Shown here piece after piece: positions 13,121 through 21,160 of a stretch of 25,200 nt of DNA. Location: positions 1-25,200 of IMG/VR virus record IMGVR_UViG_3300017963_000717. One strand, written 5' to 3'. The position numbers and the translations under genes are program-made. The stretch comes from a virus. How positions within the stretch are numbered: position 1 is the first letter of the stretch; the number at the start of each line of letters is the position of its first letter. Under the pieces are notes generated by a model. That model searched no databases, was not told where the DNA came from, and was given only the letters and a program-made list of their open reading frames with translations.

Positions 13121-13287
13121 CAGAAATCCACCAGGTGCATGAAGTGAAGGGAGGCGGGGCCGATCTGGATGACGGCGGTGCGGAGGCCGACCTCGGAATG
13201 GAAGCCCACGCCGATAAACCACTTCCGCAGGTCAAAGGCGACGGCCACCGCCCATCCGTCGCTGTTCTTCAGGAGGTAGTCCTTCAC
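13120..13287 (-). CDS. Hypothetical protein (55 aa)
   Basis: 55 aa from a GTG start that overlaps the upstream stop (GTGA) and ending in TGATG with the next gene. The sequence MKDYLLKNSDGWAVAVAFDL, then RKWFIGVGFHSEVGLRTAVI and GPASLHFMHLVDF, reads as a compact beta-rich domain. Overlaps on both ends and strong third-position GC make it a convincing gene. No family recognised. Confidence 0.68.
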   Translation of the reverse strand: MKDYLLKNSDGWAVAVAFDLRKWFIGVGFHSEVGLRTAVIQIGPASLHFMHLVDF

Positions 13288-13655
13288 GAGAGGCGGGAGA
13301 TGTCGCGGTTCGTCGGGCGGATCAGGGTCGAGTCCTTGACCCTCAGCACCAGCACGGTCACGCGGCTGTCCTCCTTCAGCGAGGAGCCCTCCTCGAACCT
13401 CGACTGGAGGTGCAGCATCATGCCGCTGAAGGTGCGCTGTAGCGGGTCGTGCGCCAGCTCCAGGGCGAGCGCGGGCACTGACGCCAGCGCGCCGATCCAG
13501 ACGTCGAGGACCTCACCGAAGGCGAGATCCTGGTCCCGGGAGTCGACCAGCTTCACTTCGAGGCCGGTCTTCATGTCCATGCTCCCCGGGAGCACGGTGG
13601 CGACTCTACCGGCCAGGCCGGTCGGGTTGTGGATCTGGATGACGGGGGCGGGCAT
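13284..13655 (-). CDS. Hypothetical protein (123 aa)
   Basis: 123 aa: N-terminal PAPVIQIHNPTGLAGRVATV, then a helical centre (FGEVLDVWIGALASVPALALELAHD) and beta-rich C-terminal strands (SRVTVLVLRVKDSTLIRP). No motif recognised. The ATG at 13655 lies 50 nt inside the end of the upstream zinc-binding gene; a start at Met26 (MDMKTGLEV) would avoid the overlap and remains possible. Its end overlaps the 55-aa gene by GTGA. Confidence 0.62.
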   Translation of the reverse strand: MPAPVIQIHNPTGLAGRVATVLPGSMDMKTGLEVKLVDSRDQDLAFGEVLDVWIGALASVPALALELAHDPLQRTFSGMMLHLQSRFEEGSSLKEDSRVTVLVLRVKDSTLIRPTNRDISRLS

Positions 13656-13935
13656 GGGCGAAGGGTAGGGTGGGGCGGAAGTCGCCGAGGGCGACGATCA
13701 GGAGGACGGGTCCTCCGGTGAAGGTGCAGCCGCCATCCGACCAGCGTCGGATGCAGGCGTGCGCGGCGAAGCGAGCGACCTGGTGGTCGTACATGCCCAG
13801 CCGCTTGAAGTCTGCGGGGCTCTGCACGTTTCGGCAAGAGGGACAGACGAAAAGCCAACGGTCGGTCTCAGGTCCGAACCGCCTCCAGCCTTCCGCCTGC
13901 CACTCGGCCAGGGTGGGCTCCCAGGTTACTCGCAT
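13606..13935 (-). CDS. Small zinc-binding phage protein resembling the VVA0879 family (109 aa)
   Basis: 109 aa. TLAEWQAEGWRRFGPETDRWLFVCPSC followed by VQSPADFKRLG (about 38-48) resembles the phage family annotated VVA0879, in which FVCP-C-HVQ and a later Cys-containing G-R-W segment form a probable zinc site. Here CPSC (about 31-34) and HACIRRW are present. Biochemical role unknown. The ATG at 13935 overlaps the RNR stop by 10 nt. The C-terminal Arg/Pro-rich tail overlaps the next gene and may be read-through extension. Confidence 0.6.
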   Translation of the reverse strand: MRVTWEPTLAEWQAEGWRRFGPETDRWLFVCPSCRNVQSPADFKRLGMYDHQVARFAAHACIRRWSDGGCTFTGGPVLLIVALGDFRPTLPFAHARPRHPDPQPDRPGR

Positions 13936-15647
13936 TGCTGGCGGCCGGTCTCCGGGTCGATGCGGCAGGAGGCGCCCTCCTGGTGCTTCTCCTCCTTCAG
14001 GATGCCCATGCGCTTGCCGCCGGAGTTGAAGGTGGTCAGGCCCTTGCAGCCCGACCGCCAGGCATCCAGGTAGAGCTGTTTGAACTCGTCCCAGGGCATG
14101 TCCGGGGAGACGTTGCAGGTCTTCGAGACGGCGCTGTCCATGAAGCGCTGGGCCACGGCCAGGACGGCGACGTGCTCCTGGGCGGTGACCTGCGCCGCGC
14201 TCCTGGGCTCGACGCCCCAGCGGGCCCATCCGTAGTCCTCGACGACGTGCTCCTCCGGGCCGTCGAACGTCTGGATCGTCCTGCGGGTCGAGACGGAGAA
14301 GACCGGCTCGATGCCGCTCGACACGTTGTCCGCGGTCAGGCTGATGGTTCCCGTGGGAGCGATGGAAAGCAGGTGGCTGTTTCGGAGACCCTTCTCCGCG
14401 ATGACGGCGCGCACGCCATTGGGCAGGCTCCTGCCGAAGCCGGAGTTTAGCCAGAGCTTCGCGTCGAACATGGGGAACGCGCCGCGCTCCTCGGCCAGGT
14501 ACGCGCTCGCCCGGTAAGCCTCGTCTCGCAGTACGGCCAGGATGTCCGCGAGAAGGCCGCAGAACGATTCGGAGCCGTAGGGGTGGCCCAGGGCCTCGAT
14601 AGCGTTGGCGACCCCGGTCACGCCCAGGCCCATGCGGCGCTTCTCGTGGGCCTCCTGCTTTTGCTCAGGCAGCGGGTAGTCGCTGACGTCGATGACGCGG
14701 TCCATCGCACGGACGACGCGAGGGATATCCTCGCGGAACTGGTTCCAGTCGAAGCCTCGGCGGTTGCCGGTTCCGAAGGCATCGCCCGCGTCCTCAACGA
14801 TGTAGCGCGTCAGGTTGAACGAGCCCAGCAGGCAGGCGCCGTGCGGAGGCAGGGGCTGCTCACCGCAGGGGTTCGTCGCGGCGATGTGCTCGCAGTAGCC
14901 CAGCGGGTTCATTCCGTTGATGCGGTCGATGAAGAGCACGCCGGGCTCGGCCCAATCCCAGGTGCTCCTCATGATCTTCTCCCAGAGCGCGCGGGCGTCG
15001 ATGGTGTCGAACACCTCCCCGCCCCAGCGCAGGTCGAAGGTGCGGCCGAAGGACACCGCCTGCATGAACTCGTCGGTGACGGCGATGCTGATATTGAAGC
15101 CGGTCAGCTTGCCGCTGTTCTGCTTGGCGTGGATGAACTCCTCGATGTCCGGGTGGTCGACTCGAAGCACGCCCATCTGGGCGCCGCGCCGATGGCCCGC
15201 GGACTGCACGGTCTGGCAGATGGCGTCGAAGATGCCCATGAACGCGAGCGGGCCCGAGGACTTCGAGTCTAGCTTGCGGATGCGGGCGCCGCGCGGGCGC
15301 AGCGTGGAGAAGTCGTATCCGATGCCACCGCCCATCCGCATGGTGGTCGCGGCCGATGTCGCCACGCCCATGATCGACTGCTGGCCCTCCACGAAGGAGT
15401 CCTCGATCGTCGCGGAGACGAAGCAGTTGTAGGCGGTGACGGACTTCGGGCTACCGACTGCGGCCTGGATGCGGCCTCCGGGAAGAAAGCGCATCTCGCG
15501 GAGGACCTCGCGGAACGCGCGGAACTCGTCCTTCGACTCGGTCAGCGCGGCGGCGATGCGGTTCGTGGACTCCAGGAAGGACTCGCCCTTGGCGCGGTAC
15601 TTCTCGGCGTGGATGAACTCGGAGACGGGGTTGGTCGGGCCTTGCAT
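13926..15647 (-). CDS. nrdJ: Class II (adenosylcobalamin-dependent) ribonucleotide reductase
   Basis: 573 aa, short for the family but with all key sites: the redox pair C75 (YNCFV) and C272 (HGACLLGSFNL), the active-site triad N259, C261, E263 in NPCGEQ, and PTGTISL (431-437). GHRRGAQMGVL and SKTCNVSP are typical of NrdJ. C561 and C572 near the C-terminus can act as the re-reducing pair. The enzyme makes deoxyribonucleotides without oxygen and without a small subunit, using B12 from the host. ATG 15647 is 4 nt after the upstream helicase stop; no Shine-Dalgarno, so coupling is likely. Confidence 0.93.
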   Translation of the reverse strand: MQGPTNPVSEFIHAEKYRAKGESFLESTNRIAAALTESKDEFRAFREVLREMRFLPGGRIQAAVGSPKSVTAYNCFVSATIEDSFVEGQQSIMGVATSAATTMRMGGGIGYDFSTLRPRGARIRKLDSKSSGPLAFMGIFDAICQTVQSAGHRRGAQMGVLRVDHPDIEEFIHAKQNSGKLTGFNISIAVTDEFMQAVSFGRTFDLRWGGEVFDTIDARALWEKIMRSTWDWAEPGVLFIDRINGMNPLGYCEHIAATNPCGEQPLPPHGACLLGSFNLTRYIVEDAGDAFGTGNRRGFDWNQFREDIPRVVRAMDRVIDVSDYPLPEQKQEAHEKRRMGLGVTGVANAIEALGHPYGSESFCGLLADILAVLRDEAYRASAYLAEERGAFPMFDAKLWLNSGFGRSLPNGVRAVIAEKGLRNSHLLSIAPTGTISLTADNVSSGIEPVFSVSTRRTIQTFDGPEEHVVEDYGWARWGVEPRSAAQVTAQEHVAVLAVAQRFMDSAVSKTCNVSPDMPWDEFKQLYLDAWRSGCKGLTTFNSGGKRMGILKEEKHQEGASCRIDPETGRQQCE

Positions 15648-15651
15648 GGGA

Positions 15652-16824
15652 TCAGCGGATAATCGCGACCTCTTCGGCCGCTCTCGTAACTGCCGTGTAG
15701 CGCCAGGAGCGGCGCATACTGGAGGGGAACTTGTGGGCTTCGTCGATGATGCAGACGCGGGGCCACTCGGAGCCCTGTGCTCGGTGAACGGTGATGGCGT
15801 AGGCGAAGTCGAAGCACTGGGCCTCGCGCAGCTCGAAGTACGGGATCTCCTCTCCTCGGAACGGGTGCGCGTGCGCTTCGCAGCGCAGCATCGTACCATC
15901 CTCGACCGACTCCAGGCAGAAGAGAATCCGATCCGCCCCATCGTCGAACGCCTCTCGAACGATCCATTGGCTCCCGTTCAGGAGGCCCAGCTCGTGGTCG
16001 TTCCGGGTGCAGATCAGCCGCTCGCCCACGTTGGGCACGGTGCCGGTGTAGCAGTGGAACGCGCGGAGCTTGTCGATGGACCGCCGCCGGGTGGCGTTCG
16101 TGCCCACGATGATCTGGTCGAACGCGGCCACCTGCTCGATACCCATGCCGCCGCGCTCGTAGATCGGGCCGCCGCCGTAGTCGCCGGTCTCGCGCAGCGA
16201 GGTCGCCATCCGCAGGACCGGGGACTCGGCCGCCTGCCGGTGGATCTCCGTCAGCAGGACGTCAGGCTCGGCCGAGATCAGCTCGGGCTCGTCCTTCACG
16301 GGCGGGAGCTGGGCCGGGTCGCCCAGGCAGAGGATCGGCACCTTGAACTTCCGCAGGTCGTCGGCGATCTGCTTCCCGACCATCGACACCTCGTCGAGGA
16401 TCAGCAGGTCCGAGCGCGTCAGGTCGGAGGTCAGGTTGAGCGTGAAGCTCGGGCGGGAGTGGTTGTCCTCCTCCTCCGCGAGCTGGCGCTCCAGCTCCTG
16501 GCGCTCGGGGCCGGGCTCGGCCTCGCGGACCTGGCGGCGCAGGTCCCGCAGCCGCTGGGCGGACTTGACCTTCGGCAGGTAGATCAGCGAGTGGATCGTT
16601 CTTGCATTCGCGCAGCCCTTGGACTGGAGGACGTGCGCCGCCTTGCCGGTGAACGTCGCGAACTGCACGCGCGCTCCGATCTCGTCGGCGATGTGGCGGG
16701 CGATTGTTGTCTTTCCCGTTCCAGCGTACCCGAACAGGCGGAAGACCTGCTGCTCGTCCGCGCCGTCCCGAAACCATGCCGTTACGGCGTCGACGGCGGC
16801 CAACTGCTGGCGTGAGAGATTCAT
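15652..16824 (-). CDS. SF1B helicase, Dda/RecD-like
   Basis: 390 aa. FGYAGTGKTT (Walker A), LLILDEVSMVG (Walker B), CLGDPAQLPPV (motif III), EIHRQ (motif IV) and ITVHRAQGSEWPRV with YTAVTRAAEEV (motifs V/VI) give a complete SF1B set in the expected order. Similar phage helicases (T4 Dda group) act in replication start and recombination. The ATG at 16824 is preferred to a TTG three codons upstream. The 134-base gap upstream has no clear promoter. Confidence 0.9.
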   Translation of the reverse strand: MNLSRQQLAAVDAVTAWFRDGADEQQVFRLFGYAGTGKTTIARHIADEIGARVQFATFTGKAAHVLQSKGCANARTIHSLIYLPKVKSAQRLRDLRRQVREAEPGPERQELERQLAEEEDNHSRPSFTLNLTSDLTRSDLLILDEVSMVGKQIADDLRKFKVPILCLGDPAQLPPVKDEPELISAEPDVLLTEIHRQAAESPVLRMATSLRETGDYGGGPIYERGGMGIEQVAAFDQIIVGTNATRRRSIDKLRAFHCYTGTVPNVGERLICTRNDHELGLLNGSQWIVREAFDDGADRILFCLESVEDGTMLRCEAHAHPFRGEEIPYFELREAQCFDFAYAITVHRAQGSEWPRVCIIDEAHKFPSSMRRSWRYTAVTRAAEEVAIIR

Positions 16825-16940
16825 GGCGGTCAAGGGGACTGGGAAGCTGGAGGTGCGGGCCTTCCACCCGCTGGGCCGGTTGTACTATGCCCGGGCTCTG
16901 GGCGCTGACCGCCCGCACGTCCGCAGAAGCTGACGCGGTC

Positions 16941-16954
16941 CCAAGGTAGCTTGG
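16941..16954 (-). terminator. Short perfect hairpin after the SSB-like gene
   Basis: CCAAG-CTAC-CTTGG, 5 bp, starting 5 nt after the stop at 16959. No T-tract follows, so termination is uncertain. The rest of the 134-nt gap (16825-16958) is GC-rich with a CATAGT box but no convincing -35; I see no gene in it. Confidence 0.35.
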
Positions 16955-16958
16955 TCGA

Positions 16959-17807
16959 TCAGAAGGCGTCGTCCTCGACGTCCGCCTTCCCGCTGCCCTG
17001 CGGCTTCTCCTCGGCGGGCTTCGCCGCGCCCGAGCGGACCTGCTCGGCGAACTCGCTCGCCTGCGCGAGGATGTCCGCGTGGGCCTCGTTCGTCGGGAGG
17101 AGCAGGGAGTCCTGGTAGGTGGAGCCCACCGCGGGCGCGAAGGTCGGGATGTAGTACGACTCCCCGGCCGCGTTCTTCGTGCGCGCGCTCGACATGCGAG
17201 CCCGATGCGCGAAGAGCGGGATCTTGGCTCCGCCGCGGATGGTGCGGAGGCGGGTCAGGAACTGCTTGAAGGGCTTCACCTTCGTGATGTTGAAGGAGAT
17301 CACGGCCATGCCCGTCGCCTGCTCGCCGTCCTCGTCGAGGATCAGGCAGTAGAGGTAGTAGGTGTTGAGCAGGTCGTTGGGGATCTTCTGACCTTCGACC
17401 GGCACGGTCAGGCGGATGCCATCCTCGCTGCGGGCCTTGGCATCGCGAACCACGTCGCTGTCGATCTCGTGGCGCGCGACGAAGCCGCCGCCCTCCTTCC
17501 GGGGGACCCACTCGACGAAGCAATGGTCCAGGTGGCAGGGCACGAAGCTCACGTCCTCGTGCAGCTCGCGGGTGACGGTGTTCACGAACGCGCCAGCCTT
17601 GGCGCCCTCGACGAACTCCACGTCGCCCTCCTCCGCGTTGACCTCGGGGGACAGCGCCTGGAGCAGGTTGATGAACGGGATCGACAGGTCGTCGGCGTTG
17701 ACGTCCTCCCAGCCCTGACCGGCGTGCTGGCCGTAGTCGAGGGTGGCGAGGTCGGTCGAGGTGGTGGCCGTCTTGGCGACGGCGGTCGTCTTCTTTCGGG
17801 TTGCCAT
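16959..17807 (-). CDS. Putative single-stranded DNA-binding protein with acidic C-terminal tail
   Basis: 282 aa. Lys/Thr-rich N-terminus (MATRKKTTAVAKTATT), a beta-rich middle with several Tyr/Phe strands, and a disordered Pro/Glu/Gly linker ending in DVEDDAF. An acidic tail ending in Phe is the hallmark of phage and bacterial SSBs that recruit replication partners. Genes of this general type are common next to PolA and helicases in phages. The start is uncertain: ATG 17807 has no Shine-Dalgarno, while GTG 17840 has GGAGG 8 nt upstream and would add 11 residues. The core fold is not recognised by motif, so the function is inferred from tail and context. Confidence 0.6.
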   Translation of the reverse strand: MATRKKTTAVAKTATTSTDLATLDYGQHAGQGWEDVNADDLSIPFINLLQALSPEVNAEEGDVEFVEGAKAGAFVNTVTRELHEDVSFVPCHLDHCFVEWVPRKEGGGFVARHEIDSDVVRDAKARSEDGIRLTVPVEGQKIPNDLLNTYYLYCLILDEDGEQATGMAVISFNITKVKPFKQFLTRLRTIRGGAKIPLFAHRARMSSARTKNAAGESYYIPTFAPAVGSTYQDSLLLPTNEAHADILAQASEFAEQVRSGAAKPAEEKPQGSGKADVEDDAF

Positions 17808-17873
17808 GGTGGCGGGTGGGTAAAGGAATGCCGCGGACACTTTCACGTCCTCCGGGGCGAGGGACGGTTCGGT

Positions 17874-18944
17874 TCAGGCGAGCTTCGCGATGCGGTGCTC
17901 GGCGTCAGCAGCGTACTCGGCTTCGAGTTCGATGCCCACGACTTCTTCCCATCCCGCGCGGAGTGCTCCGATCATCTCGGAACCAGCTCCCGAGAAGGGG
18001 ACGAGGATCCTCCGCGGCGAGCCGTCGGAGTGCGGAGGCGGCAGCAGGAGCTTCGCGAGGTACTCAGTCAGAGCGAGCGGCTTCAGCGTCGGATGCTTCG
18101 ATCCAGCGCGCTCGGCCTTCGACGCCTTCGCGGTGTAGAAGAAGCGCGACGACTCGCCGACCATCTCCGCCGCCTCCTCGTCGAGGACGACGTTCGCGGG
18201 CCAGCGGCCCTGCTGCGACGGCTCGAACGTCCTACGATCCGCGGCGGGAGCGTAGGACGTTCGAGCCGTATTGAGCCCCTGCGTGACGGCGTTCTCGGTG
18301 TAGCCGTCCAATGCGGCCACCCTTCCCCCATCAATATTCAACCCCGCCACGCCCCACTTCTCGGCGTTCGCGGCGAACGTGCCGTCCGTCGGCTTCATGG
18401 CGAGGACGATGGGTTCCCATGCGGGCTTGAGGGCGGTGCCGTAGCCGTCGAGCTGCTTTGCGAGCGGGGTGGCTGAAGCGGTGCCCGGCGTGTGCTTCGT
18501 GGCGCCGGACTGCGAGTTCTCGCTTCGTGTCGTGTAGCGGGAGCACTCTCGCCCGGCAGCGAGGTCGGGGCAGTTGGACGCGCCCGAAGAGGTCACCTCA
18601 CGCTCCGCGCCCGCCGCCTTGTCGATCGCCTTCCCGACGTTGAGCGACTTCGGGAACCCCGTCCCGTACATCCACGAAAGGCAGTCGCGGATCTTGAATC
18701 CCGAGTCTTCGATGGCGCAGGTGAGCCGATGGAAGGTTCTCGTTCCGCCCGCGGCGAGGAGATGCGCTCCTGGCTTCAGGGTCTCCCGCACGAGAGCCCA
18801 GACCTCGGCGCTCGGGACTCCCTTGTCCCACGCCTTCCCCATGAAGGAGAGGCCGTAGGGCGGATCGCAGAGTACCGCGTCGAAGTGCTCGTCGGGAAGG
18901 GTAGGGAGGACGTCGGAGACGTCGCCGATGTGGATGATGTGCAT
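17874..18944 (-). CDS. DNA N6-adenine/N4-cytosine methyltransferase
   Basis: 356 aa. Catalytic motif IV DPPYGLSFMGKAWD (27-40) comes first and the SAM-binding motif I (VPFSGAGSEMIGA) near the C-terminus, the beta-class order. Other signatures are GRWPANVVLDEEAA, SRFFYTAKASKAER and KHPTLKPLALTEYL. Phage orphan methyltransferases protect against host restriction or mark the genome. No restriction enzyme gene is nearby. A 19-bp perfect inverted repeat lies inside the gene. ATG 18944 is 7 nt after the upstream stop. Confidence 0.92.
   Translation of the reverse strand: MHIIHIGDVSDVLPTLPDEHFDAVLCDPPYGLSFMGKAWDKGVPSAEVWALVRETLKPGAHLLAAGGTRTFHRLTCAIEDSGFKIRDCLSWMYGTGFPKSLNVGKAIDKAAGAEREVTSSGASNCPDLAAGRECSRYTTRSENSQSGATKHTPGTASATPLAKQLDGYGTALKPAWEPIVLAMKPTDGTFAANAEKWGVAGLNIDGGRVAALDGYTENAVTQGLNTARTSYAPAADRRTFEPSQQGRWPANVVLDEEAAEMVGESSRFFYTAKASKAERAGSKHPTLKPLALTEYLAKLLLPPPHSDGSPRRILVPFSGAGSEMIGALRAGWEEVVGIELEAEYAADAEHRIAKLA
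18218..18269. repeat. 19-bp perfect inverted repeat inside the methyltransferase gene
   Basis: ACGGCTCGAACGTCCTACG (18218-18236) is repeated as its exact reverse complement at 18251-18269, around a 14-nt loop containing CCGCGG. It encodes part of the TARTSYAP...DRRTFEP segment, an Arg/Thr-rich loop between conserved methyltransferase motifs. Confidence 0.9.
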
Positions 18945-18951
18945 GGTGGTC

Positions 18952-19512
18952 TCAGAAGTCGCCGGTGGACTTCTTCGGCTTCGAGAGCTTGGCCTCGTTC
19001 ACGATGTACGCGCCGAACAGCTCCATGGGGAAGTCGCCACCCTCGGCGAGAAGGTCGCGGAGCACCTTCTTCAGCGTCATGGGATGGACGTTCTGGTCGT
19101 CGCGGGCCATGTACCCCGCGTCCTCGATCTTCGCGATCAGGTCGGAGCTGTCGCCCTTCCCGGCGTCGACGACCACCTGGTGCTTCACCACGTCGCCGAG
19201 GCCGTGCTCGTGAAGCCAGCGCATCGCGGCGGCCTTGCGGGCCTGCGGGATGGACGCCCGCACGTTCGTCGACACAGTGAGCTTCGAGCCGTTCTCCAGC
19301 GCGATCTCGGACAGCCCGAGCTGGGCCATCAGGTCCGGGATCGCGTGCTCGCGCAGGTGGCGGATGCGCTTGTCGGTGACCTTCAGCGCAGCGTCCTGCT
19401 CGGCGCGGGTCAGCTCGGCGTCCTGAAGCTCGCGGGCGAGTCCGGCGAGGTCGGACATGGAGGCGGTGCTCGGCGCGGCGTCGAAGGCACCATAGTCGGG
19501 AGTCTCGGTCAT
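18952..19512 (-). CDS. Conserved-type phage protein with N-terminal coiled coil (186 aa)
   Basis: 186 aa. Residues about 20-60 (LAGLARELQDAELTRAEQDA, then LKVTDKRIRHLREHAIPDLM) form a probable coiled coil. It is followed by a beta-rich part (LSEIALENGSKLTVSTNVRASI), an ARKAAAMRWLHEHG helix with a GD-V-K-HQVVV strand, and VHPMTLKKVLRDLL. This layout recurs in replication regions of many phages in proteins of unknown function. The ATG at 19512 has the same -10/9-nt geometry as the cassette genes. Confidence 0.7.
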   Translation of the reverse strand: MTETPDYGAFDAAPSTASMSDLAGLARELQDAELTRAEQDAALKVTDKRIRHLREHAIPDLMAQLGLSEIALENGSKLTVSTNVRASIPQARKAAAMRWLHEHGLGDVVKHQVVVDAGKGDSSDLIAKIEDAGYMARDDQNVHPMTLKKVLRDLLAEGGDFPMELFGAYIVNEAKLSKPKKSTGDF

Positions 19513-19521
19513 GGCGAAAGG

Positions 19522-19550
19522 ATGCTACCGGGTCAAAGCCAGTCGGGCAA
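19522..19550 (-). promoter_or_regulatory. Diverged promoter P11 (TTGCCC-17-TAGCAT)
   Basis: TTGCCC (19550-19545), a 17-nt spacer, TAGCAT (19527-19522), 9 nt, ATG at 19512. It lacks the conserved cassette spacer and hairpin and overlaps the last codons of the helicase gene, but keeps the hexamers and the exact -10 to ATG distance. Confidence 0.55.
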
Positions 19551-20984
19551 GCAGTCCCCGGTGACTTCTGCACCGATGTCGCGCTTGTTCCGCAGGCTGT
19601 TCAGGATGGGGCGGTCGTAAGTGCCCAGGGCGACGAGGTCGATGTACTGCACGGCGCGGCTGGGCATCCCCGCGCGGTGCGCCCTGTCTTCCGACTGGAG
19701 GCGCTGGTCCAGCCGATAGCTGTTTGAGCAGTAGATCACGGTGCCCGCTCGGGTCAGCGTGATGCCCTCGCCCGCGACAGAGACCTTGCCCACGAACCAG
19801 CGCGGTCCGTCGTCCGAGTCCTGGAAGGCGCGGATCGCGGCCTGGCGCTCGTCGTCGCCGACCTGTCCGTCGAAGCGGACGCAGGTGTCGCCCAGGGCTG
19901 CGACGATCTGGTCGACCTCCCAGGTCCAGCGAGCGAAGATGATGGCCTTCCCCTGGACCTCCTCCAGCAGCTCCAGGAGCGCCTCCAGGCGGACGTTCTC
20001 GCCGACCGGGACGTCGGGGCCGTCGTCGGTGCCGGTGAAGCCGCAGGCGATCTGCTGGAGCCTCGTGAGGCGGGTGAGGGCGAAGTCCGCGCTGACCTCC
20101 TCGCCGGACTCCAGCACGGCGCGCAGCTCCGAGCGCAGCTCGTCGTAGAGGCGGCGCTGTTTCGGGTCCAAGGAGAACTCGCGCTGGGAGTAGATTTTGG
20201 GAGGCAGGTCGGGCAGCACCTCGGACTTCAGCTTGCGGTCTGTGACCTCGGCCACCAGCTCCTGAAGCTCGGGCAGGTTGCGGTAGCGGACGAGCTGGTT
20301 CCATTGCTGCGACCCGGACTGGCGGCGCTCGAAGATGCCGAACCGCTGCCTGAAGAGGTGGAAGTTCTTCAGCCCACGGGCGGTCCAGTAGTCCGCGTCC
20401 AGGACCCGAAGCTGGGCGTAGACGTCGAACGGTCCCTGGGCGATGGGCGTGCCCGTCAGGATGCGGGTCACCTTCGCGTACTTGGCCGCGGCGACGACGC
20501 GCATAGACGTCTTCGACCCGGGCGTCTTCAGGCGCGCGGACTCGTCGCAGACCAGCATACAGCGCCGCTCGGTCAGGAAGCGCTTCAGCGCGGCGCCCCC
20601 GAGCTTCGTTATGGTGGCCTCGTAGTTCATGGCGAGGATGGCGAGGCCCTCGTGCTGGATCGCGTCCTCGAAGGAGCGCTGGTCCTTCTTCGGCATCGGG
20701 TTCTTCGAGACCCAGGAGTGCGCGCGCCAGTCGACCCACTCGGGCATATGCCTCGGCAGCTCGGTCTCCTCCCAGTTGCGGTAGACGCCCTTCGGGGCGA
20801 GGACCACCAGGGCGTCGATGTCCCCGCGCTCGAAGCGCCAGGTCGCCGTCATGATCGACGCGAGGGTCTTGCCTGCGCCCATCTCCCAGAAGAGCCCGAA
20901 CTCGTCTAGGTCGCGCGTGCGCTCCCAGACCTCCCGCTGGAACGGGTAGGGCTCGTGGTCGCCCCAGTAGGTTCGCTCGGTCAT
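19533..20984 (-). CDS. SNF2-family DEAD-like helicase/translocase
   Basis: 483 aa. Q-motif region PYPFQREVWE, Walker A WEMGAGKTLA (motif I), VVLAPKGV (Ia), LVCDESARLK (II), RILTGTPI (III), AIIFARWTWEVD (IV), VAGEGITLTRAGTVIYCSNS (V) and Q-EDRAHRAG (VI) give a full SNF2 set. Phage SNF2-like helicases are usually in replication or recombination modules. The ATG at 20984 overlaps the stop of the 33-aa ORF (TGATG), which fixes the start; longer upstream reading is a shadow. Confidence 0.92.
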   Translation of the reverse strand: MTERTYWGDHEPYPFQREVWERTRDLDEFGLFWEMGAGKTLASIMTATWRFERGDIDALVVLAPKGVYRNWEETELPRHMPEWVDWRAHSWVSKNPMPKKDQRSFEDAIQHEGLAILAMNYEATITKLGGAALKRFLTERRCMLVCDESARLKTPGSKTSMRVVAAAKYAKVTRILTGTPIAQGPFDVYAQLRVLDADYWTARGLKNFHLFRQRFGIFERRQSGSQQWNQLVRYRNLPELQELVAEVTDRKLKSEVLPDLPPKIYSQREFSLDPKQRRLYDELRSELRAVLESGEEVSADFALTRLTRLQQIACGFTGTDDGPDVPVGENVRLEALLELLEEVQGKAIIFARWTWEVDQIVAALGDTCVRFDGQVGDDERQAAIRAFQDSDDGPRWFVGKVSVAGEGITLTRAGTVIYCSNSYRLDQRLQSEDRAHRAGMPSRAVQYIDLVALGTYDRPILNSLRNKRDIGAEVTGDCLPDWL

Positions 20985-21085
20985 CAGCCCAGGGTGCGGA
21001 GGAGGCTCGCCATGGCCCAGGCGGCGGCGGCGATCAGGAGCAGGTCGCAGAGAGCGACCAGCATGTTGCGGGTTGTGTCCTTCAT
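20984..21085 (-). CDS. Membrane microprotein (33 aa), promoter P8
   Basis: 33 aa: MKDTTRN followed by a hydrophobic stretch (MLVALCDLLLIAAAAWAMAS) and LLRTLG, a probable single transmembrane helix. It has its own AAAGGA Shine-Dalgarno about 4 nt before the ATG, a cassette promoter about 45 nt upstream, and a TGATG overlap with the helicase, so it is a convincing gene despite its size. Its MKDT start resembles the MKNT starts of the other cassette genes. Function unknown. Confidence 0.68.
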   Translation of the reverse strand: MKDTTRNMLVALCDLLLIAAAAWAMASLLRTLG

Positions 21086-21131
21086 CGGTCCTTTGCGGCG
21101 GAGTAGGGGGGGGAGCCTCGCACACGGGAGA

Positions 21132-21160
21132 AGAGTATCCGGTCCGCCGCAGGAAAGCAA
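21132..21160 (-). promoter_or_regulatory. Cassette promoter P8 (TTGCTT-17-TACTCT), with leader
   Basis: TTGCTT (21160-21155), a 17-nt spacer beginning TCCTGCGG, TACTCT (21137-21132). The predicted start at about 21125 leaves a leader of about 40 nt with a run of eight C residues and an AAAGGA site. It is the only minus-strand copy with a normal leader; a shifted -10 (GATACT) is an alternative. Confidence 0.6.

Noticed and set aside
18218-18269. Inverted repeat as transposon ends
   Set aside because: The arms are only 14 nt apart with no transposase between them and they are part of a normal methyltransferase reading frame.
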